Below, one piece after another: positions 51,320 through 60,381 of a DNA stretch of 64,000 nt. Source of the DNA: JAFKFH01 sp017307375 (GTDB lineage: Bacteria; Pseudomonadota; Alphaproteobacteria; Ferrovibrionales; Ferrovibrionaceae); the NCBI GenBank assembly GCA_965229335.1, contig OZ245874.1, positions 2,108,001 through 2,172,000 of the forward strand. Direction: 5' to 3'. The position numbers and the translations under genes are program-made. Within the stretch, counting starts at the first letter, position 1; every line of letters starts with the position of its first letter. Below the pieces are notes generated by a model that saw only the letters and a program-made list of their open reading frames with translations, was not told the origin of the DNA and searched no databases.

Positions 51320-52870
51320 ATGCCCAATCCCGTCATCATCGTCGACAAGATCACCGACTACCGATGGCCCGATCCCGAGGGCCGCGTCGTCACTGCAGAC
51401 ACCTTTCTTGCCGGGGACGGCGGGCTGCGCCGCCGACCCGGGCGGGTGATCAATCTGTGTCGCGACTTCGAGTATCTCGATACCGGATATTACTGCTCGC
51501 TGGTCGCCGCGGCCCGTGGTGACCGGGTGGTTCCCGATGTCGAGACGCTGCTGGATCTGCAGCAGAGGCGGCTGCATGCCGGACGCCTGGCCCAGCTCGA
51601 CCGCACGCTGGCTGAAATCGCCGGGCTGCCGGCGGCGATCCGCTCGTTCACCGTTGCCGTCTTTTTCGGTCGCGCTGCCGACCAGGCGTTCGCCACGCTG
51701 GCCGAGCGCAGTTTCGAACTGTTCCGGAGCCCGCTGCTGGAAATCGCGATCGAGCGTCGCGACGGCGACGATGCCTGGACGGTATCGGCGCTGCGTCCGC
51801 TCGATCCGCGCGATATCGCGCCGGCCCAGGATGTGGTCTTCCTCGCCGCCCTCGATGCCTTCACGCGCCGCAACTGGCGACCGGGCCGGACGGAATCGGT
51901 ACCCCGGATGGACCTTGCCGTGCTGCACGATCCGTCGGATACGATGCCGCCGTCGCGGCTGGATACGTTGCACCATCTCGCCAGGGTCGGCGAGGACATG
52001 GGGATCGCGGTCGAGCTGATCCAGCGCAGGGATTTCGCCCGGCTGACCCAGTTCGACGCACTGTTCATCCGCGAGACCACGGCGATTCCGCACCATACCT
52101 TCCGCTTTGCCAGGAAGGCAGCGGCGGCGGGCATGCCGGTCATCGACGATCCCGCCTCGATCCTGCGCTGTACCAACAAGGCCTATCTCGCCGAACTGCT
52201 GCGCGGCCACGGCGTGCCGACGCCCGCCACCCGCATGATCACGCGCCGCACGCTGGGGACGATCGAGGCCGACCTGGCCTTCCCCGCCGTCCTCAAGATC
52301 CCCGACGGCTCGTTCAGCCGCGGGGTCAAGCGCGCCCGCGACCGGCAGGAGTTCCGCGCGATCGCCGAACTGATGCTGAAGGAGTCGGAAGTCATCCTGG
52401 TCCAGGAATACATGTACACCGAATTCGACTGGCGCGTCGGCGTGCTGGCCGGCGAGCCGCTCTTCGTCGCGCGCTACTACATGTGCGACCAGCATTGGCA
52501 GATCCTGCGCCACGATGCCGACGGCAGTCATGCCGAGGGCCGCACCCAGGCCTTCGCCCTCGCCGATGTGCCACGCGAGGTGCTGGAGGCCGCCACCCGC
52601 AGCGCGCGGCTGATCGGCGACGGGTTCTATGGCGTCGACATCAAGCAGAGGCCCGACGGGGTCTTCATCATCGAGGTGAACGACAATCCCAACCTGGATC
52701 GCGGCCTGGAAGACGGAATCCTCGGCGACGAACTGTACCGCCGCCTGTTGCGTCGCTTCCTGCACCTGGTCGATGCCCGCCACCAGCCCGAGGCGCCTGT
52801 GCTCCGCAAGGCGCGTGGCCTGGCATTGCCGCCGGTGGTGCCGGCCGGGATCGCGGCGATGGTGAACTGA
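51320..52870 (+). CDS. RimK-type ATP-grasp ligase with RLAN-like N-terminal domain
   Basis: 516-residue ATP-grasp protein. Residues 1-165 resemble the RLAN domain found in front of RimK-like ligases (INLCRDFEYLDTGYYCSLVA). The ATP-grasp core follows from about 195: FPAVLKIPDGSFSRGVKRA, VQEYMYTEFDWRVGVLAGEP, and the Mg-ligand segment FIIEVNDNPNLDRGLED near 450-466. These enzymes join an amino acid, often glutamate, to a carboxylate of a peptide or protein. It is coupled to the GNAT/C39 gene on one side and to the small membrane peptide on the other (TGATG). Confidence 0.9.
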   Translation: MPNPVIIVDKITDYRWPDPEGRVVTADTFLAGDGGLRRRPGRVINLCRDFEYLDTGYYCSLVAAARGDRVVPDVETLLDLQQRRLHAGRLAQLDRTLAEIAGLPAAIRSFTVAVFFGRAADQAFATLAERSFELFRSPLLEIAIERRDGDDAWTVSALRPLDPRDIAPAQDVVFLAALDAFTRRNWRPGRTESVPRMDLAVLHDPSDTMPPSRLDTLHHLARVGEDMGIAVELIQRRDFARLTQFDALFIRETTAIPHHTFRFARKAAAAGMPVIDDPASILRCTNKAYLAELLRGHGVPTPATRMITRRTLGTIEADLAFPAVLKIPDGSFSRGVKRARDRQEFRAIAELMLKESEVILVQEYMYTEFDWRVGVLAGEPLFVARYYMCDQHWQILRHDADGSHAEGRTQAFALADVPREVLEAATRSARLIGDGFYGVDIKQRPDGVFIIEVNDNPNLDRGLEDGILGDELYRRLLRRFLHLVDARHQPEAPVLRKARGLALPPVVPAGIAAMVN

Positions 52871-52986
52871 TGTCGAAGCCGACCGTCGCGGAGGTGCTGG
52901 GCGAAGCCGGCGTGCTGCTCCTGGGCTTCCTGGCGGCGATCCTGGCCGTCGAGCTCGTGGCCGCCGTCTATATGGAATTTATATGA
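52870..52986 (+). CDS. 38-residue membrane peptide coupled to the ATP-grasp gene
   Basis: Its ATG overlaps the ligase stop as TGATG. The peptide has a short polar N-terminus (MSKPTVAEVLGEAG) and one hydrophobic helix (VLLLGFLAAILAVELVAAVY). Its last codons run through the second KdpE-box-like element, ending in TATATGGAATTTATATGA. It may be a small partner or substrate of the ligase, or an accidental frame. No known family. Confidence 0.5.
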   Translation: MSKPTVAEVLGEAGVLLLGFLAAILAVELVAAVYMEFI

Positions 52987-52991
52987 GACCG
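52968..52991 (+). promoter_or_regulatory. KdpE-box-like direct repeat upstream of kdp
   Basis: CTATATGG, AATT, TATATGA and ACCG; TATATG occurs at 52969 and 52980, 11 bp apart. It is 20 of 24 bases identical to the element at 49837. It lies about 85 bp before the first small gene of the kdp operon, whose last gene encodes KdpE. A small nested hairpin (GAGAC / GTCTC, 52985-53008) follows. Confidence 0.7.
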
Positions 52992-53076
52992 CCCTGGCGG
53001 CACGTCTCGAATCTATATGCCGTTCCGGCCGACACTGCCCCCATGGAAAACCGCTTGACCGTCCGGGAGATCCAAC

Positions 53077-53160
53077 GTGTCAGACCTGCTTCTGCTCGGC
53101 CTCGGCCTGGGCTTCTTCGCGATAAGCGTCCTCTACGCCGTCGCCTGCGATCACCTCTGA
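53077..53160 (+). CDS. 27-residue membrane peptide preceding kdpF
   Basis: A GTG-started frame (VSDLLLLGLGLGFFAISVLY, then AVACDHL) with CGGGAGA 8 bases upstream. One transmembrane helix fills most of it. It ends 8 bp before kdpF. Short hydrophobic frames in this position precede kdpF in other alphaproteobacteria, as far as I recall, which supports it being real. It could be a further small Kdp-associated peptide. Confidence 0.6.
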   Translation: MSDLLLLGLGLGFFAISVLYAVACDHL

Positions 53161-53168
53161 AGGAGAGG

Positions 53169-53261
53169 ATGATGACCATCGACTATGTTCTCGGCGGCCT
53201 CGTGACCGCCGGCCTGCTCGCCTACCTCGTCTATGCCCTGATCTACCCCGAGCGGTTCTGA
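53169..53261 (+). CDS. kdpF: KdpF small subunit of the K+-transporting ATPase
   Basis: 30-residue membrane peptide (MMTIDYVLGGLVTAGLLAYL, then VYALIYPERF) with the PE-[KR]-F end typical of KdpF. It stabilises the KdpABC complex. AGGAGAGG precedes the first ATG directly, so the second ATG, one codon later, may be the real start. It lies 10 bp before kdpA. Confidence 0.92.
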   Translation: MMTIDYVLGGLVTAGLLAYLVYALIYPERF

Positions 53262-53271
53262 GGCCCCGATC

Positions 53272-54975
53272 ATGACCGCCAATGGCTGGATCCAGATCGC
53301 GCTCTACTGCGTGATCGTCACCGCGCTCGTCAAGCCGCTCGGCGGCTACATGCACCGGGTCTTCTCGGGCGAGCGCACGTTCCTCTCGCCGATCCTGGCG
53401 CCGGTCGAGCACGGCCTCTATGCGCTCGCCGGCGTCGATCGTAAGGCCGAGCAGCATTGGGTGACCTACGCGGTCGCGATGCTGTTCTTCAGCGTCGCCG
53501 GTTTCGTCAGCCTGTACGCGCTGCAGCGTTTCCAGAACGTCCTGCCGTTCAACCCGGAAGGCCTCGACGCAGTCACTCCCGACCTCGCGTTCAACACCTC
53601 GGTCAGCTTCGTCTCGAACACCAACTGGCAGTCCTACGTGCCGGAAAGCACGATGAGCTACCTGGTGCAGATGCTGGGCCTGACCGTCCACAACTTCGTC
53701 TCGGCCGCGACCGGCATCGGGCTGGCCCTGGCCCTGATCCGCGGATTCGCTCGCCGTTCGGCGCGCACCGTCGGCAATTTCTGGGTCGACATGACCCGGG
53801 CTGTTCTCTACGTGCTGCTGCCGATCTCGATCGTCGTCGGCCTGTTCTTCGTCTGGCAGGGCATGCCCCAGAACCTCGGCTCCTATGTCGAGGCCACGAC
53901 GCTCGAAGGGGCCCGGCAGACCATCGCGCAGGGGCCGGTCGCCTCGCAGGAGGTGATCAAGATGCTGGGCACCAACGGCGGCGGGTTCTTCAACGCCAAC
54001 TCGGCGCATCCCTATGAGAACCCGAATGCCGTCACCAACCTCGTCCAGATGGTGCTGATCTTCGCGTTGGGCGCGGGTCTGACCAACGTCTTCGGGCGCA
54101 TGGTCGGCGACCAGCGCCAGGGTTGGGCGATCTTCGCCGCGATGGGGATCCTGTTCGTCGCCGGGGTCGCCGTCCTCTACTGGGCCGAGGCCGCGGGCAA
54201 TCCGGCCTTCGCCGCCCTGGGGCTCGATCCCGCCAACATGGAGGGCAAGGAGGTGCGCTTCGGTATCGCCAACTCGGCCCTGTTCGCCGCGATCACCACC
54301 GCGGCCTCCTGCGGTGCCGTCATCGCCATGCACGATGCCCTGACGCCGCTGGGCGGGCTGATCCCGCTGGTCAACATGATGCTGGGCGAGATCATCGTCG
54401 GCGGCGTCGGCGCCGGTCTCTACGGCATGCTGATCATGGCGGTGATCGCCGTCTTCATCGCAGGGCTGATGGTCGGTCGCACGCCGGAATATCTCGGTAA
54501 GAAGATCGAGGCCAAGGAAGTCAAGATGGCGATGCTGGCCATCCTGATCCTGCCGCTCTCCATCCTCGGCCTGACGGCGGTCGCGGTCGTCGTCGCGCCG
54601 GGCCTGGCCGGCCTTGCCAATGCCGGTCCGCACGGCTTTTCCGAGGCGCTCTACGCCTATACCTCGGCAACGGCGAACAACGGTTCAGCCTTTGCCGGGC
54701 TCGGCGCCAACTCGCCCTTCTACAACACCACGCTCGGCGTCGCCATGCTGGTCGGCCGCTTCCTGATGATCGTGCCGATGTTGGCGATCGCCGGCTCGCT
54801 CGCCGCCAAGAAGCTCGCCGCCCCCTCCGCCGGCACGCTGCCTACTCACGGCGGGCTGTTCGTCGGGCTGCTGGTCGGGGTCATCCTGATCGTCGGCGGC
54901 CTGACCTATTTCCCCGCCCTGTCGCTCGGCCCGATCGTCGAGCATTTCGCGATGCTCGCCGGCAACCTGTACTGA
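53272..54975 (+). CDS. kdpA: K+-transporting ATPase subunit A
   Basis: 567-residue channel-like subunit with 10 membrane helices that selects K+. It has the repeated selectivity loops of the SKT superfamily, for example SVSFVSNTNWQSYVPE near 108-123, LGTNGGGFFNANSAHPYENP near 230-250, YTSATANNGSAFAGLGANSP near 463-482. The N-terminus is WIQIALYCVIVTALVKPLGG, and the length equals the family norm. K+ passes from KdpA to KdpB through an intersubunit tunnel. Confidence 0.97.
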   Translation: MTANGWIQIALYCVIVTALVKPLGGYMHRVFSGERTFLSPILAPVEHGLYALAGVDRKAEQHWVTYAVAMLFFSVAGFVSLYALQRFQNVLPFNPEGLDAVTPDLAFNTSVSFVSNTNWQSYVPESTMSYLVQMLGLTVHNFVSAATGIGLALALIRGFARRSARTVGNFWVDMTRAVLYVLLPISIVVGLFFVWQGMPQNLGSYVEATTLEGARQTIAQGPVASQEVIKMLGTNGGGFFNANSAHPYENPNAVTNLVQMVLIFALGAGLTNVFGRMVGDQRQGWAIFAAMGILFVAGVAVLYWAEAAGNPAFAALGLDPANMEGKEVRFGIANSALFAAITTAASCGAVIAMHDALTPLGGLIPLVNMMLGEIIVGGVGAGLYGMLIMAVIAVFIAGLMVGRTPEYLGKKIEAKEVKMAMLAILILPLSILGLTAVAVVVAPGLAGLANAGPHGFSEALYAYTSATANNGSAFAGLGANSPFYNTTLGVAMLVGRFLMIVPMLAIAGSLAAKKLAAPSAGTLPTHGGLFVGLLVGVILIVGGLTYFPALSLGPIVEHFAMLAGNLY

Positions 54976-54992
54976 GAGATCGAGAAACGATC

Positions 54993-57074
54993 ATGACCGT
55001 GTCCCGTACCAGCGCCGCCACCCTGCTGGACCCGAAGATCCTCGCGCCCGCCATGGGCCAGGCCTTCGTCAAGCTCGACCCCAGGCTGATGATCAAGAAC
55101 CCGGTGATGTTCGTGGTCGAGGTCGTGGCGGTGCTGACCACCGTGCTGTTCGTCCGTGATCTGGTCACCGGCGCCGGCAACTACGGCTTCTCGTTCCAGA
55201 TCAATCTGTGGCTCTGGGTCACCGTGCTGTTCGCCAATTTCGCCGAGGCGGTCGCCGAAGGTCGCGGCAAGGCCCAGGCCGCCACGCTGCGCAAGACCAA
55301 GACCGACACGATCGCAAAGCTGCTCGATGGCCGCCAGGTGCCGGCGACGAGCCTGAAACCCGGCGATGTCGTGCTGGTCGAGGCCGGTGACCTGATCCCG
55401 TCCGATGGCGAGGTGATCGAGGGCGTGGCCTCGGTCAACGAGGCGGCGATAACCGGCGAATCCGCGCCGGTGATCCGGGAAAGCGGCGGCGACCGCTCGG
55501 CCGTCACCGGCGGCACCCAGGTCATATCCGACTGGATCAAGGTACGGATCACCGCGGCGCCGGGCTCGACCTTCATCGACCGGATGATCGCCCTGGTCGA
55601 GGGCGCGCAGCGCCAGAAGACCCCGAACGAAATCGCGCTGAACATCCTGCTCGCCGGCATGACCATCATCTTCGTCTTCGCCGTGGCGACGATACCGAGC
55701 TTTGCGGCCTATGCCGGCGGCAATCTCGGCGTGCTGGTGCTGGTGGCGCTGTTCGTCACGCTGATCCCGACCACGATCGGCGCGCTGCTCTCGGCCATCG
55801 GCATCGCCGGCATGGATCGCCTGGTCCGTTTCAACGTGCTGGCGATGTCGGGCCGCGCGGTCGAGGCGGCGGGCGACGTCGATACCCTGCTGCTCGACAA
55901 GACCGGCACGATCACGCTGGGCAACCGCCAGGCGACCGAGTTCCTGCCGATCTCCGGCGTGGCCGAGCGCGAGCTGGCCGAAGCCGCGCAGCTCGCCTCG
56001 CTGTCGGACGAGACGCCCGAAGGCCGCTCGATCGTCGTGCTGGCCAAGGAGCGCTATGGGCTGCGCGCCGCCGACCTGGATCCTGCGCATGCGCATTTCG
56101 TGCCGTTTACCGCGCAGACCCGGCTCAGCGGCGTCGATATTCAGGGCGTCTCGATCCGCAAAGGCGCGGTCGACGCGGTGCTCGCCCATGTGCAGCCGGC
56201 GCCAAGATCGAACGGCCGCGCCGTCGCCATGGCCGTCCGCGCGGCGACGCCGGATGCGGCATCGCGCGAAATTGCCGCGCTGGCCGAGCGCATCGCCCGC
56301 GCCGGCGGCACCCCGCTCGCCGTCGCCCGCGATGGCCGGCTGCTGGGCGTCATCCACCTCAAGGATATCGTCAAGGGCGGCATCAAGGAGCGCTTCGCGG
56401 CCTTGCGCCAGATGGGTATCCGCACGGTGATGATCACCGGCGACAATCCGCTGACCGCGGCGGCCATCGCCGCCGAATCCGGGGTCGACGACTTCCTGGC
56501 CCAGGCCACGCCCGAAGCCAAGCTCAAGCTGATCCGCGACGAGCAGGCGCAGGGCAAGCTGGTCGCCATGTGCGGCGATGGCACCAACGACGCGCCGGCG
56601 CTGGCGCAGGCTGATGTCGGCGTGGCGATGAACACCGGGACCATGGCGGCGCGCGAGGCCGGCAACATGGTCGACCTGGACAGTGACCCGACCAAGCTGA
56701 TCGAGATCGTCGAGATCGGCAAGCAGCTCCTGATGACCCGCGGCGCGCTGACCACGTTCTCGATCGCCAACGACGTGGCAAAATACTTCGCGATCATCCC
56801 GGCGATGTTCGTGGCCTTCTACCCGCAGCTCGGCGCCCTCAACGTGATGGGTCTGTCGACGCCACAGAGCGCGATCCTGTCGGCGATCGTCTTCAATGCG
56901 CTGATCATCGTCGCGCTGATCCCGCTGGCCCTGCGCGGCGTCACCTATCGCGCCGTCGGCGCCGCCGCGATCCTGCGCCGCAATCTGCTGATCTACGGCC
57001 TTGGCGGCATCGTGGTGCCTTTCGTCGGCGTCAAGCTGCTGGACATGCTGATCACCGCCATCGGCCTTGCCTGA
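54993..57074 (+). CDS. kdpB: K+-transporting P-type ATPase subunit B
   Basis: 693-residue P-type ATPase. The phosphorylation site is D302 in LDKTGTITLG; TGES at 154-157 is the actuator loop, whose serine S157 corresponds to the inhibitory phosphoserine of E. coli KdpB. The hinge region has MCGDGTNDAPALAQADVGVA near 527-546, and MITGDNPLTAAAIA precedes it. Length is normal. It starts 17 bp after kdpA. Confidence 0.98.
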   Translation: MTVSRTSAATLLDPKILAPAMGQAFVKLDPRLMIKNPVMFVVEVVAVLTTVLFVRDLVTGAGNYGFSFQINLWLWVTVLFANFAEAVAEGRGKAQAATLRKTKTDTIAKLLDGRQVPATSLKPGDVVLVEAGDLIPSDGEVIEGVASVNEAAITGESAPVIRESGGDRSAVTGGTQVISDWIKVRITAAPGSTFIDRMIALVEGAQRQKTPNEIALNILLAGMTIIFVFAVATIPSFAAYAGGNLGVLVLVALFVTLIPTTIGALLSAIGIAGMDRLVRFNVLAMSGRAVEAAGDVDTLLLDKTGTITLGNRQATEFLPISGVAERELAEAAQLASLSDETPEGRSIVVLAKERYGLRAADLDPAHAHFVPFTAQTRLSGVDIQGVSIRKGAVDAVLAHVQPAPRSNGRAVAMAVRAATPDAASREIAALAERIARAGGTPLAVARDGRLLGVIHLKDIVKGGIKERFAALRQMGIRTVMITGDNPLTAAAIAAESGVDDFLAQATPEAKLKLIRDEQAQGKLVAMCGDGTNDAPALAQADVGVAMNTGTMAAREAGNMVDLDSDPTKLIEIVEIGKQLLMTRGALTTFSIANDVAKYFAIIPAMFVAFYPQLGALNVMGLSTPQSAILSAIVFNALIIVALIPLALRGVTYRAVGAAAILRRNLLIYGLGGIVVPFVGVKLLDMLITAIGLA

Positions 57075-57085
57075 GGAACCTGCCC

Positions 57086-57691
57086 ATGTTCGCCCAGATC
57101 CGTCCCGCCCTCGTCATGATCATCGGCCTCAGCCTGATCACCGGGCTTGCCTATCCGCTCGGCATGACCGGCCTGGCCCAACTGGTCTTTCCCGAGCAGG
57201 CCGGCGGCAGCCTGGTCGTCAGGAACGGCCAGGTGATCGGCTCGGCCCTGATCGGCCAGAACTTCACCGCCGAGAGGTATTTCCATGGCCGCCCGTCGGC
57301 GACCACCGCGGCCGATCCGGCCGATGCCACGAAGTCGGTGGCGGCCCCTTACAATGCCGCCAATTCGTCGGGTGCCAATGCCGGCCCGACTTCCAAGGCG
57401 CTGATCGAGCGGATGACGGCCGACGTCGACGCACTGAAGGCGGAGAATCCGGCGGCGCCCGTGCCGATCGACCTCGTGACGACCTCGGCCTCGGGCCTTG
57501 ATCCCGACATCACCCCGGCGGCGGCCCTGTTCCAGGTGCCGCGCGTCGCCAAGGCGCGGGGGCTGGCCCCGGAGCAGGTCGCGGCACTGGTCACCGAGCA
57601 CACCCAGGGCCGCTTGCTCGGCCTGATCGGCGAGCCGCGGGTCAATGTGCTCGGCCTCAACTTGGCTCTCGATGCGATCGGCGCTAAGTAG
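57086..57691 (+). CDS. kdpC: K+-transporting ATPase subunit C
   Basis: 201-residue subunit with one N-terminal membrane helix (VMIIGLSLITGLAYPLGMTG) and a periplasmic domain. Family motifs are GSALIGQNFTAERYFHGRPS and DLVTTSASGLDPDITPAAAL. KdpC increases the affinity for K+. It starts 11 bp after kdpB. Confidence 0.97.
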   Translation: MFAQIRPALVMIIGLSLITGLAYPLGMTGLAQLVFPEQAGGSLVVRNGQVIGSALIGQNFTAERYFHGRPSATTAADPADATKSVAAPYNAANSSGANAGPTSKALIERMTADVDALKAENPAAPVPIDLVTTSASGLDPDITPAAALFQVPRVAKARGLAPEQVAALVTEHTQGRLLGLIGEPRVNVLGLNLALDAIGAK

Positions 57692-57696
57692 AGGGA

Positions 57697-60381
57697 ATGG
57701 ACGCAACCGCCGACCGTGACGGCCGCCCGTCGCCCGATGCCCTGCTGGCCGAGGCCCGCCGGGACGGTCGCGGGCGGCTGAAGGTTTTCCTGGGGGCCGC
57801 CCCCGGGGTCGGCAAGACCTACGAGATGCTGCAGTCGGCGCATGCCCGCAGGCGGGAAGGCGTCGACGTCGTGGTCGGCATCGTCGAGACCCACGGGCGG
57901 CGCGAGACGGCAGCCCAGCTCGACGGCCTCGAAGTCGTGCCGACCCGGGCGGTCGAGTACAAGGGCAGGACGCTCCAGGAAATGGACCTGGATGCGGTGC
58001 TGCACCGCCGCCCGGCGCTGGTCCTGGTCGACGAGTTCGCCCATACCAACGCGCCGGGCAGCCGCCACCCGAAGCGCTATCTCGACGTCGAGGAACTTCT
58101 CGACGCCGGTATCGACGTCTACACGACGCTCAATATCCAGCATCTGGAAAGCCTCAACGATATCGTTGCCCGCATTACCCGGGTCCGCGTGCGCGAAACC
58201 GTACCCGATGCGGTCATCGACCGCGCCGATGATGTCGAAGTGATCGACCTGGCGCCGGAAGAACTGATCCGCCGCCTGCAGGAAGGCAAGGTCTACCTGC
58301 CGGCGCAGGCCGAGCGCGCGATCCGCCATTATTTCAAGCCCGGCAACCTGACGGCGCTGCGCGAACTGGCGCTGCGCCGTACCGCACAGCGGGTTTCCGA
58401 CCAGGTCGTCAGCTACATGCAGGCGCATGCGATCCCAGGGCCCTGGGCCACGGGCGATCGGGTGCTGGTGGTGATCGGCGATGGGGCCGACGGCGACGAG
58501 GCGGTCCGCTATGGCCGGCAATACGCCGAGCGCCTGCGGGCGCCCTGGGCGGCGATTCATGTCGAGACCGCGCGCAGCCGCCGCCTGCCGGAGGCCCGGC
58601 GCGACCGGGTTGCCGACAGTCTGCGTCTCGCCCAGCGACTGGGGGGCGATGCGGTGACGATCCCGGCATCCGATCTGGCCGCCGGCGTCATCGATTATGC
58701 GCGGGACGGCAATTTCACCCAGATCGTGATGGCGCGGCCGCGCCTGTCCCGCTGGCGCGATCCGTTCCGGCTTGCCGATCTGGATCGCCTGCTGGCGGCG
58801 GCGAGCGACATTGCCGTCCATGTGATTCCCGTCGAGGCCGAGGACGCGCCGGTCCTGGCATCGGACGGTCCATCCGCGATCGACCCGCGCGCCTATCTTG
58901 GCAGTGCCGCCGCCGTCGCGGCGGCGGTGGTGATCGGCATGGCACTGCGCGAGTTCCTCGCCGTGTCGAATGTGGCGCTGGGCTTTCTTACGGCGGTCCT
59001 GGTGGCCGGCGTCGCCTATGGCCTGTGGCCGGCGCTGTTTGCGGGTTTCGCCGGCGCGCTGGCCTACAATTTTTTCTTCCTCGAGCCGCTCTATACCTTC
59101 ACGATCACCGATCCCGAGAACATCGTCGCCTTGTTCTTCTTCGCGGTCGTCGCGGTCATCGCCGGCAATCTCGCCGCCCGCGTGCGCGACCAGGCGATGG
59201 CGGCCCGCGCCCGGGCGCTGACCGCCGACAACCTCTACCAGTTCAGCCGCAAGCTGGCGGTGGCTGCCTCGATCGACGATCTTCTGTGGGCGGTTGCCTA
59301 TCAGGTCGCGCTGATGCTGAAGATGCGGGTGGTGATCCTGCTGCCCGAGGGCGAGACCGTTGCGGTCCGTGCCGGCTATCCGCCGGAAGACATGCTCGAC
59401 GAGGCCGATATTGCCGCGGCGATCTGGTGCTGGCGCAACAACCAGCCGGCCGGCCGCGGCGCCGATACCCTGCCCGGGGCCAGGCGACTGTTCCTGCCGA
59501 TGCGCACGGCGCGCGGTGCCGTAGGGGTCGTCGGGCTGGACAGCGACCGGCCAGGGCCGCTGCTGTCGCCCGACCAGCGCCGGCTGCTCGATGCGCTGGC
59601 CGATCAGGCCGCCTTGGCGATCGAGCGCGTCAACCTCGCCCAGGACGTCGATCGTGCGCGGATGACGGCGGAGACCGAGCGGCTGCGCTCGGCCCTGCTG
59701 ACGTCGATCTCGCACGATCTGCGCACGCCGCTCGCCTCGATTCTCGGATCGGCCACCAGTCTTGCCGCCTATCACGGCGTGCTGGCCGAACCTGATCGCA
59801 TGGCGCTGATCGGCACGATCCAGGACGAAGCCGAGCGGCTCAACCGCTTCATCGCCAACCTGCTCGACATGACCCGGCTCGAATCCGGCGCGATCGTGCC
59901 GAAGACGACGGCGGTCGATCTGGGCGATGTCGCCGGTAGCGCGCTGGGCCGCGCCGCCAAGGTCCTGGGCGATCGGCCGATCACCGTCGACCTGCCGGCG
60001 ACGCTGCCGCTGGTACAGGTCGATCCGGTGCTTCTGGAGCAGGTTCTGTTCAATCTGCTCGACAATGCCGCCAAATATGCCCCTGCCGGGTCGGCGATCC
60101 GGCTGGAGGCGGCGGCGGCGGGAAGCATCGTGCGCCTGCAGGTGATGGACGAGGGCGAGGGCATCCCCCCCGACGACGTCGAACGGATCTTCGACAAGTT
60201 CTATCGGATCCGCGCCGCCGACCGGCAGCGCGCCGGCACGGGACTCGGGCTTGCCATCGCGCGCGGCTTCATCGACGTCATGGGTGGCTCGATCGTCGCC
60301 GGCAACCGGACCGACCGTTCGGGCGCGGTGTTCACCCTGACCCTGCCCATCGCCGATGTGGAGGCGGAGATTCCGGAATGA
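57697..60381 (+). CDS. kdpD: Sensor histidine kinase KdpD
   Basis: 894-residue membrane sensor of K+ limitation. The N-terminal KdpD domain (1-230) has Walker A GAAPGVGKTYEML with K40 and Walker B VLVDEFAHTNAPGSRHPKRY. A UspA-like domain follows (250-380), then four short helices near 395-490 (AAAVAAAVVIGMALREFLAV and others), a GAF-like region, and the kinase core with H673 in SISHDLRTPLAS. The ATPase end shows GLGLAIARGFIDVMGG. It overlaps kdpE by 4 bp. Confidence 0.97.
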   Translation: MDATADRDGRPSPDALLAEARRDGRGRLKVFLGAAPGVGKTYEMLQSAHARRREGVDVVVGIVETHGRRETAAQLDGLEVVPTRAVEYKGRTLQEMDLDAVLHRRPALVLVDEFAHTNAPGSRHPKRYLDVEELLDAGIDVYTTLNIQHLESLNDIVARITRVRVRETVPDAVIDRADDVEVIDLAPEELIRRLQEGKVYLPAQAERAIRHYFKPGNLTALRELALRRTAQRVSDQVVSYMQAHAIPGPWATGDRVLVVIGDGADGDEAVRYGRQYAERLRAPWAAIHVETARSRRLPEARRDRVADSLRLAQRLGGDAVTIPASDLAAGVIDYARDGNFTQIVMARPRLSRWRDPFRLADLDRLLAAASDIAVHVIPVEAEDAPVLASDGPSAIDPRAYLGSAAAVAAAVVIGMALREFLAVSNVALGFLTAVLVAGVAYGLWPALFAGFAGALAYNFFFLEPLYTFTITDPENIVALFFFAVVAVIAGNLAARVRDQAMAARARALTADNLYQFSRKLAVAASIDDLLWAVAYQVALMLKMRVVILLPEGETVAVRAGYPPEDMLDEADIAAAIWCWRNNQPAGRGADTLPGARRLFLPMRTARGAVGVVGLDSDRPGPLLSPDQRRLLDALADQAALAIERVNLAQDVDRARMTAETERLRSALLTSISHDLRTPLASILGSATSLAAYHGVLAEPDRMALIGTIQDEAERLNRFIANLLDMTRLESGAIVPKTTAVDLGDVAGSALGRAAKVLGDRPITVDLPATLPLVQVDPVLLEQVLFNLLDNAAKYAPAGSAIRLEAAAAGSIVRLQVMDEGEGIPPDDVERIFDKFYRIRAADRQRAGTGLGLAIARGFIDVMGGSIVAGNRTDRSGAVFTLTLPIADVEAEIPE

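Noticed and set aside
52987..53076. Riboswitch in the kdp leader
   Set aside because: Only a small nested hairpin is present; nothing matches a known K+ or c-di-AMP riboswitch core.
57349..59775. Open frame of about 800 codons antisense to kdpC and kdpD
   Set aside because: Composition is typical of the GC-rich complement of a coding gene, and kdpD motifs are complete on the plus strand.
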